Of a stretch of DNA of 64,000 bases, positions 19,245-30,162 are shown one piece after another. The stretch lies in NCBI RefSeq assembly GCF_000148725.1, contig NZ_GL476300.1:246257-310256 (forward strand). Reading direction: 5' to 3'. Every line of letters starts with the position of its first letter. Within the stretch, counting starts at the first letter, position 1. The position numbers and the translations under genes were made by a program. Origin of the DNA: Roseibium sp. TrichSKD4 (GTDB lineage Bacteria; Pseudomonadota; Alphaproteobacteria; Rhizobiales; Stappiaceae). Under the pieces are notes generated by a model, which saw only the letters and a program-made list of their open reading frames with translations, ran no database searches and was not told the DNA's origin.

Positions 19245-22200
19245 ATGAATAGTCACGTTTCGGATCTTGGCAAGAATGGCTCTCCCAAAACCCAAAAGCG
19301 GTTCAGCGACCGACTGGACGCGGTTTTCAAAAACTGGAGTGCCGATGGGCGCTTAATTTCAAGACCGTTGAAAGTCACTTTCATCGGTTTTTTGGTCGTA
19401 ACAGTCTTGGCCTTGACTGCACAAAATGCGCTCAATGAATACCGGAACTTTGCCAAACCGATCATAGCGACCACGTCTTCTGCAGAAACACTTCTGGAAC
19501 ACCAAAGACAGGTTGCATCGCTCGGCCTTGAACAAGCCTTGTTGGGAATTTCGTCAGGCGGACGAATGAAGCAAGCCATGCTTGCTGGCGACATTGATAG
19601 CCTCGAAGCATCAGCAGACTCCCTGTTTCGGGAGCTGTCCGTCTTTCATGCCATCTCCGAGTTTTCCATTTACTCGCCAGACCTTTCGGTCGTCTATCAA
19701 GCGCATGAACTTGATCTACAAACGCCTGACACGCCGGATTACCTTCTTCAGCTGGCTAAAAAGATCGGGGTCACGACGCGTGGATTTGCGTTTGATGACA
19801 ATGGATTTCTTTCTATTTCAGCGGTTCGTCCTTGGACAATAAACGACGAATTAAAAGGCTTCTTGAAGTTGTCTCGGAAGGTCGATGAAGTGTTGACTTT
19901 CATCGGCACCAGCGTCAATGCCCAAGTCATCAAGCTCTATCGGAAAGATGCCTTCCCACGTGGCAGCGCTCAAGCGCTCTCACGAGAAGGATGGGCGCAG
20001 GCCGGCCCCTTCATCTACAAAAACACAAGCCATCAGAAACTACCCGCTCACTTCGCAGATTATCTGGCCAAATTTGACCAAACCGCCAGCATTTATGAGC
20101 GTATTAACTATGATGGCGGTCAGCTCAAGATTGCCCACAGTCTGGCTGTCAGTCATGCGGACAGGGACCATCACACGACATTTGTCCTGTTGCAGGACAT
20201 GACGGACGAGTTCATTGCCTTCCTTCAGAGCACAGCTCTGTCTCTGGGTATCGGGTTTGCACTTGCCTTCGGATTTTGGCTCATTTTCAACCGCCTTATT
20301 CATGCGCTTCAACGACTGGTGCTATCGACACGCCAGCGGTTGGAGAAGGAGGTGCAGGAAAACACAGCCGAACTGGAAGCAAGCAGAAATCGACTTCAGC
20401 AAGCCCAGAAGGTTGCGTCAATAGGCAGCTGGGAAATGGATCTCATCACAAAGGAGGTCCATTGGTCTGAGGAAATGTATAATATCGCCGGCCTCGATCC
20501 AGAGCTGGATGGAAATGCTGCTCAAAATCAGTTGTTCTCGCTGCTCCCATCCGAAACACTGCGTCTCATTGAAAATTCACTCAAGGAAGCAGCTGAAAAA
20601 TCACAAGGTTTTGATTTTGAACACGAGATCATTCGCCCGGGCGGTTCTACCCGGCATATACATGTTCGTGGCAACATCCAAACAGATGAGTTCAGCGATG
20701 CGGCCAAAGTTTTTGCAACATCCCACGACATAACGGACTGGCACCTAGCGCAACAACAAAGCCTGTTACTTGCGGACATTCTGGAAGCCTCGATGAATGA
20801 GGTCTATCTGATCGATGCCCGTACGCTAAACATCGAATACGCAAATTCGTGTGGCCGTGAAAACCTCGGTTACTCGATGGCAGAACTATTTGATTGCACA
20901 GTCCGGGACATCAGCCCGGGTATGACAATTGAGCAATTCAATAGCCTCGTATCGCCCTTGCGCGAGGGCAAGCAAAGCTATTTGAAACATGAAGGGCACC
21001 AACTGCGAAAAGACGGCAGTTCATATCCTGTTGAGGTTCGCTTCCAAAAATATTTGGAGCACAATCGTGACCTTTATGTCGCAATTGCCATTGATGTCAC
21101 CGAGCGCGCAGCTCGCGAACAGGAAATCCGCGACGCCAGGGATGAAGCCGAACGCATCGCTTATTTCGACGCACTGACAGGTCTCGCAAATCGTGCCTGC
21201 TGCCAACGCGAAGCGGCTATCCGTTTCGATAAGACAAATCAGAACAAGCCAGCTTTCCTGATCCATCTTGATCTAGATAATTTCAAACGGATCAACGACA
21301 CCCTTGGCCACCTTGCGGGGGATTTGTGCCTGGAAGAAGCTGGTCGCCGTCTACGTGACTGTTGCGGAGAGGATGCCACGGCCTACCGCTGGGGCGGCGA
21401 TGAGTTCGTTATTATTGCAAGTAGTAGCGCTGCGGACCCGGCAGTTTTGTGCAACCGCGCCACATCTGCCATGCGCATCCCGATGGAATTTGAAGGCAAT
21501 CAAATCTGGCCATCCACCAGCATGGGCGTCGCTTGCTGCCCCGCTGATGGTGAAACGTTCGAGTCACTTCTGGTTCATGCAGATTTGGCTCTCTACCACT
21601 CAAAGGAGAAAGGTAAAGACCGCTGGAGTTACTTTGCCGAAGACATGAAACTCGACAGCGATGCAGAGGCTGAGACCGAAAAAGAACTCCGACGAGCTAT
21701 CGCAAATGACGAGTTTTTTCTCGTGTTCCAGCCACAGGTCAACATTCGCACTCGAAATGTCACGGGAGTTGAAGCTCTGGTTCGCTGGCGCCATCCCACC
21801 AAGGGTGTTCTCGCGCCGGGTGCCTTCCTTTCCGTTGTCGAGAAAACGAACCTTGCCTCTCAACTTGGCCGCGTTGTGCTGGACAAAGCGCTGCAAGCCG
21901 CCAGAAACTGGACAGATATTGGCTTCCGGTTTGGTCAGATATCCGTCAACATTTCGCCGACCCATTTGGTTTCCGGCAACCTTTTGGCTGACTTCGAGGA
22001 AATGATTGACACCTACAACCTGCCGCCATCTCTTATTACTGCGGAGGTATTGGAGTCTGTCTTTTTCGATGACAAGAAATCAGACAGCACCGATGTTCTT
22101 GAACAACTGCACCAACTTGGCGTTCAAATCGAGTTGGACGACTTTGGGACGGGCTATGCCTCACTCTCTCATGTGGCCGACCTTCCCATCAATGGCCTGA

Positions 22201-22457
22201 AGATCGACCGCACATTCACTGCCAAACTCCTGAGCGACCACAAAAAAGAGATTGTTATCAACCAACTCATCCATCTGGCTCGTGCGCTTGATATTGGCGT
22301 CATATGCGAAGGCCTTGAAACAGATGCCCAATTTGAGCGCCTGAGAATGATGGGCAATTTTTCGGTTCAGGGCTACCTGATCGCTCGCCCCATGGAATTT
22401 GAGAACATGACAAGCTGGTTGGAAGCTTCGTCAAAGGACACACTTTTTGTCATTTGA
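19245..22457 (+). CDS. PAS-GGDEF-EAL cyclic di-GMP turnover protein
   Basis: A 1070-residue membrane sensor. A membrane segment at about 42-62 and another at about 327-352 enclose a periplasmic ligand domain of unknown family. A coiled coil (355-390), two PAS domains (about 391-500 and 505-625), a GGDEF domain and an EAL domain (about 810-1065) follow. The cyclase loop RWGGDEF is intact and DLDNFKRIND is present. The phosphodiesterase motifs VEALVRW, DDFGTGYASL and CEGLET are all intact. Either activity is therefore possible. No RxxD inhibitory site is seen at the usual spacing. The ribosome site at ATG 19245 is weak. It is preceded by about 300 bp of AT-richer non-coding DNA. Confidence 0.93.
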   Translation: MNSHVSDLGKNGSPKTQKRFSDRLDAVFKNWSADGRLISRPLKVTFIGFLVVTVLALTAQNALNEYRNFAKPIIATTSSAETLLEHQRQVASLGLEQALLGISSGGRMKQAMLAGDIDSLEASADSLFRELSVFHAISEFSIYSPDLSVVYQAHELDLQTPDTPDYLLQLAKKIGVTTRGFAFDDNGFLSISAVRPWTINDELKGFLKLSRKVDEVLTFIGTSVNAQVIKLYRKDAFPRGSAQALSREGWAQAGPFIYKNTSHQKLPAHFADYLAKFDQTASIYERINYDGGQLKIAHSLAVSHADRDHHTTFVLLQDMTDEFIAFLQSTALSLGIGFALAFGFWLIFNRLIHALQRLVLSTRQRLEKEVQENTAELEASRNRLQQAQKVASIGSWEMDLITKEVHWSEEMYNIAGLDPELDGNAAQNQLFSLLPSETLRLIENSLKEAAEKSQGFDFEHEIIRPGGSTRHIHVRGNIQTDEFSDAAKVFATSHDITDWHLAQQQSLLLADILEASMNEVYLIDARTLNIEYANSCGRENLGYSMAELFDCTVRDISPGMTIEQFNSLVSPLREGKQSYLKHEGHQLRKDGSSYPVEVRFQKYLEHNRDLYVAIAIDVTERAAREQEIRDARDEAERIAYFDALTGLANRACCQREAAIRFDKTNQNKPAFLIHLDLDNFKRINDTLGHLAGDLCLEEAGRRLRDCCGEDATAYRWGGDEFVIIASSSAADPAVLCNRATSAMRIPMEFEGNQIWPSTSMGVACCPADGETFESLLVHADLALYHSKEKGKDRWSYFAEDMKLDSDAEAETEKELRRAIANDEFFLVFQPQVNIRTRNVTGVEALVRWRHPTKGVLAPGAFLSVVEKTNLASQLGRVVLDKALQAARNWTDIGFRFGQISVNISPTHLVSGNLLADFEEMIDTYNLPPSLITAEVLESVFFDDKKSDSTDVLEQLHQLGVQIELDDFGTGYASLSHVADLPINGLKIDRTFTAKLLSDHKKEIVINQLIHLARALDIGVICEGLETDAQFERLRMMGNFSVQGYLIARPMEFENMTSWLEASSKDTLFVI

Positions 22458-22560
22458 TTTGTGACGTTGCGGTCCTTATCTCCGGTACACACCAAAACCG
22501 CGTCCGGCGCTCCATTCAGGGCACTCAGAACGCATCGCTATTGCGAACCGGAGACAACAC

Positions 22561-23403
22561 ATGAGCGAACCACGCATCGGGCTTGCACTTGGCGGCGGCG
22601 GGGCCAGAGGCATGTCTCATATTCCGGTTCTCGAAGCCTTTGACGAACTTGGCATCCGGCCCTACGCCATCGCAGGAACCTCCATCGGCTCAATATTGGG
22701 AGCAGCCTATGCGGCCGGGAGAAGTGGCAAGGAGGTTAGAGGGATCGCGCTGGACCTTTTTGCCGACAGGAATGCGGTTCTCGGGGCTTTGTGGAAGCTC
22801 CGCCCCAAAAAGCTGACAGACATGTTTACTGGGGGCACTGTAACGTTCGATCCATTGAACGTACTGGAAGCCTTTGTCGCTGAGCACCTGCCAGAAAGCT
22901 TCGAAGAACTGGACATTCCTCTCACGGTATTGGCGACCGATTTTTACGGCTGCAATGAAGTTGACATTACCAAAGGACCACTTCTGCCGGCGATCGCAGC
23001 ATCAATCGCCATTCCAGCCGTTTTCCGCCCCATTACGCGTGAAGGCCGTATTTTGATTGACGGCGGCGTGGTCAACCCCCTGCCCTTTGATCGCTTGCCA
23101 CCGGAATGCGATGTCGTTGTAGCAGTGGACGTTGTGGGAGCCCCAGTTCCCCGCAATGACCGGCAATCTCCGACCTCGCTTGATGCGATCTTCGGCTCGT
23201 CTCAAATCCTGATGCAGAGCATCACGCAGCAAAAACTCAAACAAGGCAGGCCGGAGCTTCTCCTGCGTCCGGAGAACGACAATATCCGTGTTCTGGACTT
23301 TTTGAAAACACAACAGGTTCTGGACAAAGCGGAGAGCCTACGAGTCCATACGATTCAACGACTTACAGAGATTCTGAGTGACTTAGAAAAAAACAACAAC
23401 TAG
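22561..23403 (+). CDS. Patatin-like phospholipase family protein
   Basis: Predicted serine lipid acyl hydrolase. The 280-residue patatin domain begins with the oxyanion loop LGGGGARGMSH, has the nucleophile elbow GTSIG (S41) and the catalytic Asp in DGGVVNPLPF (about residue 167). No signal peptide is present, so it should be cytosolic or peripheral at the membrane, like RssA/YchK-type proteins. The ATG is preceded by GGAG. It lies 103 bp after the PAS-GGDEF-EAL gene and may share its transcript. Confidence 0.92.
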   Translation: MSEPRIGLALGGGGARGMSHIPVLEAFDELGIRPYAIAGTSIGSILGAAYAAGRSGKEVRGIALDLFADRNAVLGALWKLRPKKLTDMFTGGTVTFDPLNVLEAFVAEHLPESFEELDIPLTVLATDFYGCNEVDITKGPLLPAIAASIAIPAVFRPITREGRILIDGGVVNPLPFDRLPPECDVVVAVDVVGAPVPRNDRQSPTSLDAIFGSSQILMQSITQQKLKQGRPELLLRPENDNIRVLDFLKTQQVLDKAESLRVHTIQRLTEILSDLEKNNN

Positions 23404-23514
23404 GAATAGTCATACCAGTATTTTTATATAAACCGGCATCAGTTATTTTGATAATACTGTGAATTAAGTAAACTTTAATTAAATAACGACACACTCCATG
23501 TATTAGAAAGATGC

Positions 23515-23865
23515 ATGGATAAACTTATGACCAAAGGTTCGACTGACATGGAAGGATGTCCGGTACCTGAGGAAGTCCTTGGTCAACTGATACATGAAAC
23601 ACTTTCATCGGTTGCCGAGAAGACCCGCGAAATGCCGGAACATCAGCGCAGTCGGCTTGCTGTATTTTGTTATCGCCGATCACATCTCCGCCGCCTTGGC
23701 CTAGCCGTTGCGGCGAACTGCAGCCGTCATGGCCTCGTTGAAGAAGCAGGCCATGCCGGAGAAGTTTTGTACCAACAAGCGGCAAACCCGGAACGGACAC
23801 TGGCAAGTGATACCTATCTGGGGAGCCGACATGGAAAAAAACCGGTCTCTTTGCGCCGGGTATGA
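23515..23865 (+). CDS. Hypothetical protein
   Basis: A 116-residue predicted cytosolic protein I do not recognise. The central part (HQRSRLAVFCYRRSHLRRLGLAVAANCSRHGLVEEAGHAGEVLYQQA) looks structured, with alternating Arg and hydrophobic residues and two Cys (positions about 51 and 69); the ends are low in order. ATG choices are 23515 and 23527 with only a weak GAAAG upstream. Upstream lies an AT-rich 111-bp gap that could hold a promoter. Coding is supported by base composition and by lack of a better frame; no function is proposed. Confidence 0.55.
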   Translation: MDKLMTKGSTDMEGCPVPEEVLGQLIHETLSSVAEKTREMPEHQRSRLAVFCYRRSHLRRLGLAVAANCSRHGLVEEAGHAGEVLYQQAANPERTLASDTYLGSRHGKKPVSLRRV

Positions 23866-24039
23866 CAGCACTTCAATTTTCGGGGCAGGGTCCTCCTCCC
23901 ACCTGTCCCCACTTGGCAACCGTTCCCCGTTCAAAACTCGGGGCGGTTGCCAATTCTTTTTGTAGGTCATTTAGACCACAGTTTCCCTAATTTCCTTGCC
24001 AGACTTCAATCCCGCGCTACCCTTTAAGGAAGGGATTTC

Positions 24040-24873
24040 ATGGGAGGTGCGGTCACCATGCGGAATGCTATCCAACTCCTGAATGTTGTATGCATTTCTC
24101 TGATTGTGGGTGCTTTGAGCTCCTTTTCCATCACGACAGCAGAAGCCAGTTGCCAGCTTGTGGCAGATCGCGGCTCTGCCACTCCGCACCGTGTGCAGGT
24201 CGCCCTAGAGCCGAACGAAGTTGAAATTTGCTACATCGGGCACTCCACCTTTGAACTCACCACGCCCAAAGGTGTTCGCATCGCAACCGACTACAATGAT
24301 AGCCACCGCCCCTTCGACACGCCGACAGTTGCGACAATGAATGGCGCCCACAGCACGCATTTTAGTTTGAACCCGGATCCCGACATCGACCACATATTGC
24401 TCGGCTGGAACCCTGAAGGCGGTCCGATGGATCACGATTTGACTGTTGAAGACGCCCGCATCCGCAACATCCAGACCAACATCAGAGGATGGGACGGCAC
24501 GAGCCGAAAACTTGGCAATTCGATTTTCGTTTTCGAGATTGCCGATCTTTGCATTGCCCATCTGGGTCACTTGCATCATCAACTGACCCAGGAAGACCTC
24601 ACGCGCCTTGGCCAGATTGATATCGTGTTGGCTGCCATCGACAATTCGTCAACGCTCAAGCTCGACAGCCTGATGAAGGTACTGGATGACATCAGTCCCG
24701 CGATGGTTATCCCGATGCACTTTCATTTTCATGGATCGTTGGAGGCATTTTCGGCCCGAGCGCTGGCGGAAGGCTACAGTGTCGTTGCTGCGCCAGAACC
24801 AAAGCTGATCGCGCGCAGCGATGCATCACCGTCAGAAAAAACAGTCTACGTCATGATGCCGAGTGGCGGTTGA
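24040..24873 (+). CDS. Exported MBL-fold metallo-hydrolase
   Basis: A 277-residue protein with an N-terminal signal peptide (hydrophobic core CISLIVGALSSFSITTAEAS) and a metallo-beta-lactamase-type fold related to UlaG-like hydrolases. Metal-ligand candidates are YIGHSTFELTTP, the His in NGAHSTHFS, LGHLHH and PMHFHFHG, and D in IATDYND. The canonical HxHxDH is not present in its usual form, so the metal site is atypical or only one metal is bound. ATG 24040 has GGAAGGG upstream; ATG 24058 with GGGAGGTG is an alternative and starts closer to the signal. Substrate unknown. Confidence 0.8.
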   Translation: MGGAVTMRNAIQLLNVVCISLIVGALSSFSITTAEASCQLVADRGSATPHRVQVALEPNEVEICYIGHSTFELTTPKGVRIATDYNDSHRPFDTPTVATMNGAHSTHFSLNPDPDIDHILLGWNPEGGPMDHDLTVEDARIRNIQTNIRGWDGTSRKLGNSIFVFEIADLCIAHLGHLHHQLTQEDLTRLGQIDIVLAAIDNSSTLKLDSLMKVLDDISPAMVIPMHFHFHGSLEAFSARALAEGYSVVAAPEPKLIARSDASPSEKTVYVMMPSGG

Positions 24874-24874
24874 T

Positions 24875-25432
24875 CTACCCAAGCCATCGATAGAACAGGA
24901 TTTGACTGTCGCCAGCGGTGCGCTCATCTAGCAACTCGAATGCCTCCGGCATCTCGATTAATGCGCTTGCCCGCTCTTCCAATATGCAGACGGCATTGGG
25001 CTGAACCCAATTGCCTTGAACAGCAGACAGAAATGCCTTTTCTCCGAGACCTTTGTCATAGGGCGGGTCGACAAACACAATATCAAATGGTTCAACAGTT
25101 CCAGCCCCGCCCAAACGGGCCGCATCCCGGCGGAAAATCTTCGCAGCCCCATTCAAACCGAGGGCTTCCATGTTTCGGCGAATAGCACCTCGTGCCTCGG
25201 CTCCTTCTTCAATGAAGGTGCAATGGCGTGCCCCTCGGCTGATTGCCTCAAAGCCCAGCGCGCCGCTGCCTGCAAACAGGTCCAGAACGCGGGAGCCATT
25301 CAAATCCACATCCAGACCATGCGCGAGGATGTTAAATATGGTCTCCCGCAATCGATCACTCGTCGGTCGGGTCGATTGGGACTTTGGCGCAACAATCGCG
25401 GCACCCTTGAACTTACCGGCAACTATTCTCAC
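24875..25432 (-). CDS. rsmD: 16S rRNA (guanine(966)-N(2))-methyltransferase
   Basis: SAM-dependent methyltransferase acting on G966 of 16S rRNA in the 30S subunit. The 185-residue protein shows the N-terminal [28 protein letters not shown], the SAM motif [20 protein letters not shown] and the catalytic VDPPYDKG. The start is GTG at 25432, overlapping the end of the upstream pseudouridine synthase gene by 4 bp (GTGA), so the two rRNA-modifying enzymes are translationally coupled. It is convergent with the MBL gene, one base apart. Confidence 0.96.
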   Translation of the reverse strand: MRIVAGKFKGAAIVAPKSQSTRPTSDRLRETIFNILAHGLDVDLNGSRVLDLFAGSGALGFEAISRGARHCTFIEEGAEARGAIRRNMEALGLNGAAKIFRRDAARLGGAGTVEPFDIVFVDPPYDKGLGEKAFLSAVQGNWVQPNAVCILEERASALIEMPEAFELLDERTAGDSQILFYRWLG

Positions 25433-26715
25433 GAGCGGCCTCGCGGGCCCGGCTTTTTGTCAAACCGGCCAGTCGGCTTTGGTTTGTCGGCGTTTCGGCG
25501 GTCCTGCTGCTTGTCTTCAACAAGTCCGTCGTCTGACCAAATCCGGCGCTGCGGACGCGGACGTGCCGGACGGTCGTCAAAGTCACGAGACGGACGTTGA
25601 TCGCGGGATGGGCGCTGCTGATCACGATAGGATTTGGCACCTTTGTCTCTGGTGCCAGGCTTCTTGCGATTGACGGCAGCTTCACCATCTCGGCTGCTCA
25701 TCCAGCGCGCTTCGCTCCCGCCACCTTTTTGGCCGACAGACTTTTTCTTTTTTGGCTGTTCATCCTGCTTGGGCTGATTAAGGATCGGCGCATCAAAATC
25801 GGCTCCCGCTTCTTCTGCAAGCTTGTCACCCAGCTGATCCCGCAGGACCCGGCCTCTGATTTCCCGGACCTCGCCTTCCGCGATATCCTGAAGCTGGAAA
25901 GGACCAAAGGAAAGCCGGATTAGACGGTTCACTGACAGACCAAGATGCTCAAGAACCCGCTTCACCTCGCGGTTCTTGCCCTCGCGCAACCCCACAGTCA
26001 GCCAGACGTTATCGCCCTGCTCTTTATCGAGACTGGCTTCAATGCCGCCGTAAAGTACACCATCAATAGCAACGCCATCTGCCAGCGTGTCCAGATCAGC
26101 TTGTGTCACCTTGCCAAAGGCGCGAACACGGTAGCGCCGCAACCAACCAGTCGCGGGCAATTCCAGAACACGGGCCAAGCCGCCATCGTTGGTCAGCAGC
26201 AAGAGTCCTTCAGTGTTGATATCAAGACGGCCAACAGTCAGGACGCGCGGCAAATCCTTTGGCAGACGATCGAAAACGGTCTTCCGTCCTTCCGGATCCT
26301 TGTTTGTCGTCACCAAGCCACGCGGCTTGTGATACAGCCAAAGCCTCGTCCGTTCGCGGGTCGGAAGCGGATTGCCGTCGACCAGAACCTTGTCCTTGGC
26401 TCCAACGGTAATGGCCGGAGTATCCAGCTTCTTACCGTTGACTTCCACACGTCCCGCTGCAATCCAGGTCTCAGCTTCCCGACGCGAACACAATCCAGCG
26501 CGGGCCATCACCTTGGCAATGCGCTCACCTTCAAATGCACTCGACCGTTCAGTTGCAGGAGAGGCCGGCACAGCCGACTTTTGTGCCTGCGACTTATCCC
26601 GTTTGGGTCCACTCTTGGAGCGGGGCCCTGGTTTCCGGCCTTTGCTATTTTGATCGAATGAGCGCCCGCCAGCCCGTCGGGCCCGGTCGCCGGTGTCTTT
26701 TCGCGATTTGGTCAT
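25429..26715 (-). CDS. 23S rRNA pseudouridine synthase (RsuA/RluB family)
   Basis: Converts uridine to pseudouridine in rRNA. The 428-residue protein has a basic disordered N-terminus (1-60), an S4 RNA-binding domain (about 62-105, [31 protein letters not shown]), then the catalytic domain with the active Asp in [18 protein letters not shown]. Its C-terminal ~120 residues are a low-complexity Arg/Lys/Asp tail typical of alphaproteobacterial RluB-type proteins. It overlaps rsmD. Assignment to RluB rather than RluE/RluF is by architecture only. Confidence 0.92.
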   Translation of the reverse strand: MTKSRKDTGDRARRAGGRSFDQNSKGRKPGPRSKSGPKRDKSQAQKSAVPASPATERSSAFEGERIAKVMARAGLCSRREAETWIAAGRVEVNGKKLDTPAITVGAKDKVLVDGNPLPTRERTRLWLYHKPRGLVTTNKDPEGRKTVFDRLPKDLPRVLTVGRLDINTEGLLLLTNDGGLARVLELPATGWLRRYRVRAFGKVTQADLDTLADGVAIDGVLYGGIEASLDKEQGDNVWLTVGLREGKNREVKRVLEHLGLSVNRLIRLSFGPFQLQDIAEGEVREIRGRVLRDQLGDKLAEEAGADFDAPILNQPKQDEQPKKKKSVGQKGGGSEARWMSSRDGEAAVNRKKPGTRDKGAKSYRDQQRPSRDQRPSRDFDDRPARPRPQRRIWSDDGLVEDKQQDRRNADKPKPTGRFDKKPGPRGRS

Positions 26716-26849
26716 GTGTGCCTCTTAGCAGAGCTTTCCATGAACGGGAATTGCGAAATCATGATGAAAGCGGCTTTGTTACGCGCAAGATGCATAACTG
26801 TGCTATGGCTCACTCTGTTTGTCAGTCTTCCGGATCACCAATCGCCCAA

Positions 26850-27323
26850 ATGCCCTCACCTGATCTCCAACCAGTTGGTTCATTTATGGACTTGGCTCTT
26901 GAGGAAGCTGAAAAAGCCGCAGCTCGCGGAGAGGTTCCAGTTGGGGCTGTGTTGGTCCGTGATGGAAAAGTGCTGGCGAAAGACGGCAACAGAACACTGG
27001 AACTAAACGATCCGACCGCTCATGCAGAAGTTCTGGTTATCCGCGCAGCTTGCAACACGCTTGCCTCCCAACGCCTTCCAGAGTGCGATCTGTATGTGAC
27101 CCTTGAACCGTGCCCCATGTGCGCCGGGGCCATTTCTTTTGCCCGCATTCGCCGCCTCTATTACGGCGCTGGAGACACAAAAGGAGGGGCGGTTGAAAAC
27201 GGCACCCGCTTTTTCTGCCAACCAACTTGCCACCATGCCCCGGAGGTTTATTCCGGGTTTCAGGAGCAGGCATCTGCCGAACTGTTGAAAAGTTTCTTTC
27301 AAAAGAAACGGCAAAGAGACTAA
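26850..27323 (+). CDS. tadA: tRNA-specific adenosine deaminase (TadA-type)
   Basis: Deaminates A34 of tRNA-Arg to inosine. The 157-residue cytidine-deaminase-fold protein has the zinc site TAHAEVLVIR (His and catalytic Glu) and PCPMCAGA (two Cys), and the family ending GGAVENGTRFFCQPTCHHAPEVYSGFQEQASAELLKSFFQ. ATG 26850 gives a short lead before MDLALEEAEKAA; ATG 26886 is a shorter option, and neither has a strong ribosome site. The frame is open to 26535 but overlaps the pseudouridine synthase promoter and gene. The stop overlaps the next convergent stop. Confidence 0.93.
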   Translation: MPSPDLQPVGSFMDLALEEAEKAAARGEVPVGAVLVRDGKVLAKDGNRTLELNDPTAHAEVLVIRAACNTLASQRLPECDLYVTLEPCPMCAGAISFARIRRLYYGAGDTKGGAVENGTRFFCQPTCHHAPEVYSGFQEQASAELLKSFFQKKRQRD

Positions 27324-28141
27324 TTTTGTAGGCTCTTGCTCGCCGCCAGGTCAGTCCAGAACATATCGACCAAACCCATCAGATCGCGCTTCCAGAGGTT
27401 GCCGTGCCCGGCGCCATTGAGGATGTTGAGCTGTTTGGGCGAATTGGCAAGGTCATACAGCCGCTCTCCGTGCTCAACTGGAATGACCCGGTCCTCTGTT
27501 CCATGCACGATTAAAATCGGACTGGTCACGTTGCCAATGCGCTCACGACTCAAGAACGGGTCTTTTATCATCAGGTCGACCGGCAACCAGAAATATTGAT
27601 CCTTGGCGATGTCGGATATTGCAGTGTAGGGCGCTTCAAGGACGACGAGATCAACATTTGGGCGCTGAGCAGCCACCGCAATAGCAACACCTGTACCGAG
27701 CGATTCTCCATGCAGGATGATCGGCCCGCCCTTCTTGGCCAGTGCGTCGAAAATCTCCAATCCATCTGAAATAAAATCGGCTTCAGAAGGCGCCCCTCCG
27801 CTGCCCGGATATCCGCGATAACTGACTGCCAAAAGCCCATAGCCCTTTTGCAGGATCTGTTCAAAGCGCCAAGCGCGCTCCGTCATGTTCCCACCATTCC
27901 CGTGGAAATAGATCACTGTGGGCAGATCTGCCGACTTGGGTGCCGCGCTCCACAGGAGAAGCGGCGTGCCGTCAGAAGCGCTGAACTCGCCAGCGATGAC
28001 TTGAGCCAGCCCCTCATCTGCCGGTGTCGATGCCACTCCAGAGGGACGAAATACAAAGTCCCGCTGAAACACGTACATGTAAGAAGCTGCTGCCAGGTAG
28101 ACAGCTACAATGCTGATCAGGGCAATTTTGAATGTCCGCAT
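27320..28141 (-). CDS. Membrane-anchored alpha/beta hydrolase (ABHD13/BEM46 type)
   Basis: A 273-residue serine hydrolase with an N-terminal membrane anchor (KIALISIVAVYLAAASYMYVF). The oxyanion region is IYFHGNGGNMTER, the nucleophile elbow LHGESLGTG, the acid in HGTEDRVIPVEHGE, and the base in GAGHGNLW. This is the ABHD13/Bem46-like arrangement; the substrate is unknown. ATG 28141 starts at the anchor. The frame extends to 28174 without improving it. The stop overlaps the tadA stop by 3 bp on opposite strands, so no terminator fits between them. Confidence 0.87.
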   Translation of the reverse strand: MRTFKIALISIVAVYLAAASYMYVFQRDFVFRPSGVASTPADEGLAQVIAGEFSASDGTPLLLWSAAPKSADLPTVIYFHGNGGNMTERAWRFEQILQKGYGLLAVSYRGYPGSGGAPSEADFISDGLEIFDALAKKGGPIILHGESLGTGVAIAVAAQRPNVDLVVLEAPYTAISDIAKDQYFWLPVDLMIKDPFLSRERIGNVTSPILIVHGTEDRVIPVEHGERLYDLANSPKQLNILNGAGHGNLWKRDLMGLVDMFWTDLAASKSLQN

Positions 28142-28189
28142 AAAATTAAAGCCGATCCAAACGAATGAAACCAAATCTGGTTTTGTAGG

Positions 28190-30055
28190 CTATTTGCGCC
28201 CGAACAGTTTCTCAATGTCATCCAGCTTCAATTCCACCCAAGTTGGACGGCCGTGATTACACTGGCCCGAAAGCGGCGTTGCTTCCATGTCGCGCAGGAG
28301 CTGAGCCATTTCTTCCACACGCATTCTGCGTCCGGCCCGGATAGACCCGTGACAGGCCATGGTTGCGGCAACATGGTCGAGTTTTTCTTTTAATCCACTC
28401 GCCGTTTCCCACTCTGCCAACTCGTCAGCCAGATTGAGCACCATACCCTTGATGTTCATATCGCCCAGAATGGCTGGTGTTTCACGTACAGCCACTGCCC
28501 CCGGACCGAAAGCCTCCAGAACAAGACCAACCTCTTCCAATTCGGTAGCATGGTCCGTCAGCCTGCCAACATCTTCTTCGGGCATCTCAACGATTTCCGG
28601 GATGAGAAGCAATTGGCGCGCAACGTCCTTCTTCGCCAGACTTTCCTTCAGTTTTTCATAGACCAAACGCTCATGGGCTGCATGCTGATCGACAATCACC
28701 ACCCCATCATCAGTCTGTGCGATGATGTAGGTTTCATGCACCTGCGCCCGTGGCGCACCTAATGGCAGTGATGTCTTTTCCGGCTCAATCTGTTTTTCAT
28801 GGGCTCTTGCATCCGCCGACGGCATCGAAAGGCCAGAAAGCCCCGCTTCTCTAGGCGCATCAAATACGGATTGCTCGCCGTCAGAAAATCCACGTGCGGT
28901 AGGTTCAAGTGGACGAAAGGCGTCCTGCGACCACGCTGCATTTGAGCGTTGTGGCTGGTAAGCAGGTGTGGCGTTACCTGACCCAGACGGAGCTCGCGGA
29001 GCAAACCCTTGCGCGCGAATGACGTCCATTGCTGCCGCCGCATTGGATGTAGAGGATCTATGCCCTGCCTGCACCAATGCCTGCTTGATTGAGCCAACCA
29101 GGAGACCTCGTACCAACTGACCATCGCGAAACCGAACATCCGCCTTTGCCGGATGCACATTTACATCGACAAAGGCAGGATCAAGATCAATGAACAGAAC
29201 CACGACCGAATGACGGTCGCGGGCCAACACGTCGGCATAAGCCCCGCGCAATCCGGACAAGAGCAGCTTGTCCTTCACCGGTCGCCCATTCACAAAGAAA
29301 AACTGATGTTGGGCATTGCCGCGATGAAAGGTGGGCAATCCGGCAAACCCCGACAGGCGCACGCCTTCACGCGCGGCATCAATTTCCATGGCGTTGTCGA
29401 CGAATTCCTTGCCCAGCACTTGCGAAATCCGCGCCAGATGAGGCTCGTCCCCACGGGCTGCAGGCCAATTTGCGGGTTGGCGGTCACTTCCCGATAGAGA
29501 AAAACCGATATGCGGATAAGCAAGGGCGATGCGGCGAACGATTTCAGTAATCGCTGCTGCCTCAGCACGATCAGACTTCAGGAACTTCAAACGCGCTGGC
29601 GTTGCGAAAAACAGGTCCCGGACCTCGATCTGGGTGCCCTTGGTGCGGGCCGCCGGAATAATCGAGCTTTCCTTGCCGCCTTCTACCTTAATAGTCCAAG
29701 CGTTTTCTTCCTCGCTGTGCCGGGTCTGGATAGCGAGCCGGGCAACAGATCCGATGGATGGCAGCGCTTCGCCGCGAAAGCCCAGCGTGCGGATATCAAA
29801 CAGATCATCATCGGAGATCTTGGACGTGCAATGACGGCGGATGGCGAGTTCGAGATCGGAGCGGCGCATGCCGATGCCATCATCCGACACCCGCATTAAG
29901 GTTTTGCCGCCGGCGGCTGTGACGATATCAACACTGCTCGCACCTGCATCGATAGCATTTTCGACCAATTCCTTGATAACGCTTGCGGGGCGCTCAATCA
30001 CTTCACCGGCTGCAATCCGATTTATGATCGCTTCACCGAGTTGCCTAACCTGCAT
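28190..30055 (-). CDS. mutL: DNA mismatch repair protein MutL
   Basis: GHKL ATPase that couples MutS mismatch recognition to strand removal. The 621-residue protein has the N-terminal ATPase motifs ([54 protein letters not shown]), a variable linker (about 330-430), and a C-terminal domain carrying [14 protein letters not shown], the endonuclease metal motif absent from E. coli MutL. The protein is thus likely a nicking MutL. The start is ATG at 30055 with a GGGTGGGA ribosome site; upstream in-frame codons to 30178 are not family-like. Confidence 0.96.
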   Translation of the reverse strand: MQVRQLGEAIINRIAAGEVIERPASVIKELVENAIDAGASSVDIVTAAGGKTLMRVSDDGIGMRRSDLELAIRRHCTSKISDDDLFDIRTLGFRGEALPSIGSVARLAIQTRHSEEENAWTIKVEGGKESSIIPAARTKGTQIEVRDLFFATPARLKFLKSDRAEAAAITEIVRRIALAYPHIGFSLSGSDRQPANWPAARGDEPHLARISQVLGKEFVDNAMEIDAAREGVRLSGFAGLPTFHRGNAQHQFFFVNGRPVKDKLLLSGLRGAYADVLARDRHSVVVLFIDLDPAFVDVNVHPAKADVRFRDGQLVRGLLVGSIKQALVQAGHRSSTSNAAAAMDVIRAQGFAPRAPSGSGNATPAYQPQRSNAAWSQDAFRPLEPTARGFSDGEQSVFDAPREAGLSGLSMPSADARAHEKQIEPEKTSLPLGAPRAQVHETYIIAQTDDGVVIVDQHAAHERLVYEKLKESLAKKDVARQLLLIPEIVEMPEEDVGRLTDHATELEEVGLVLEAFGPGAVAVRETPAILGDMNIKGMVLNLADELAEWETASGLKEKLDHVAATMACHGSIRAGRRMRVEEMAQLLRDMEATPLSGQCNHGRPTWVELKLDDIEKLFGRK

Positions 30056-30162
30056 TTCCCACCCTTCGGAGTTTCCCGGCACCGATGTTTCCGATATGGT
30101 CCGCCGCGTCGCAAGACGATTCTGAGCCATTCTACCAGAACGACCACCGTGAGTGATCCCAT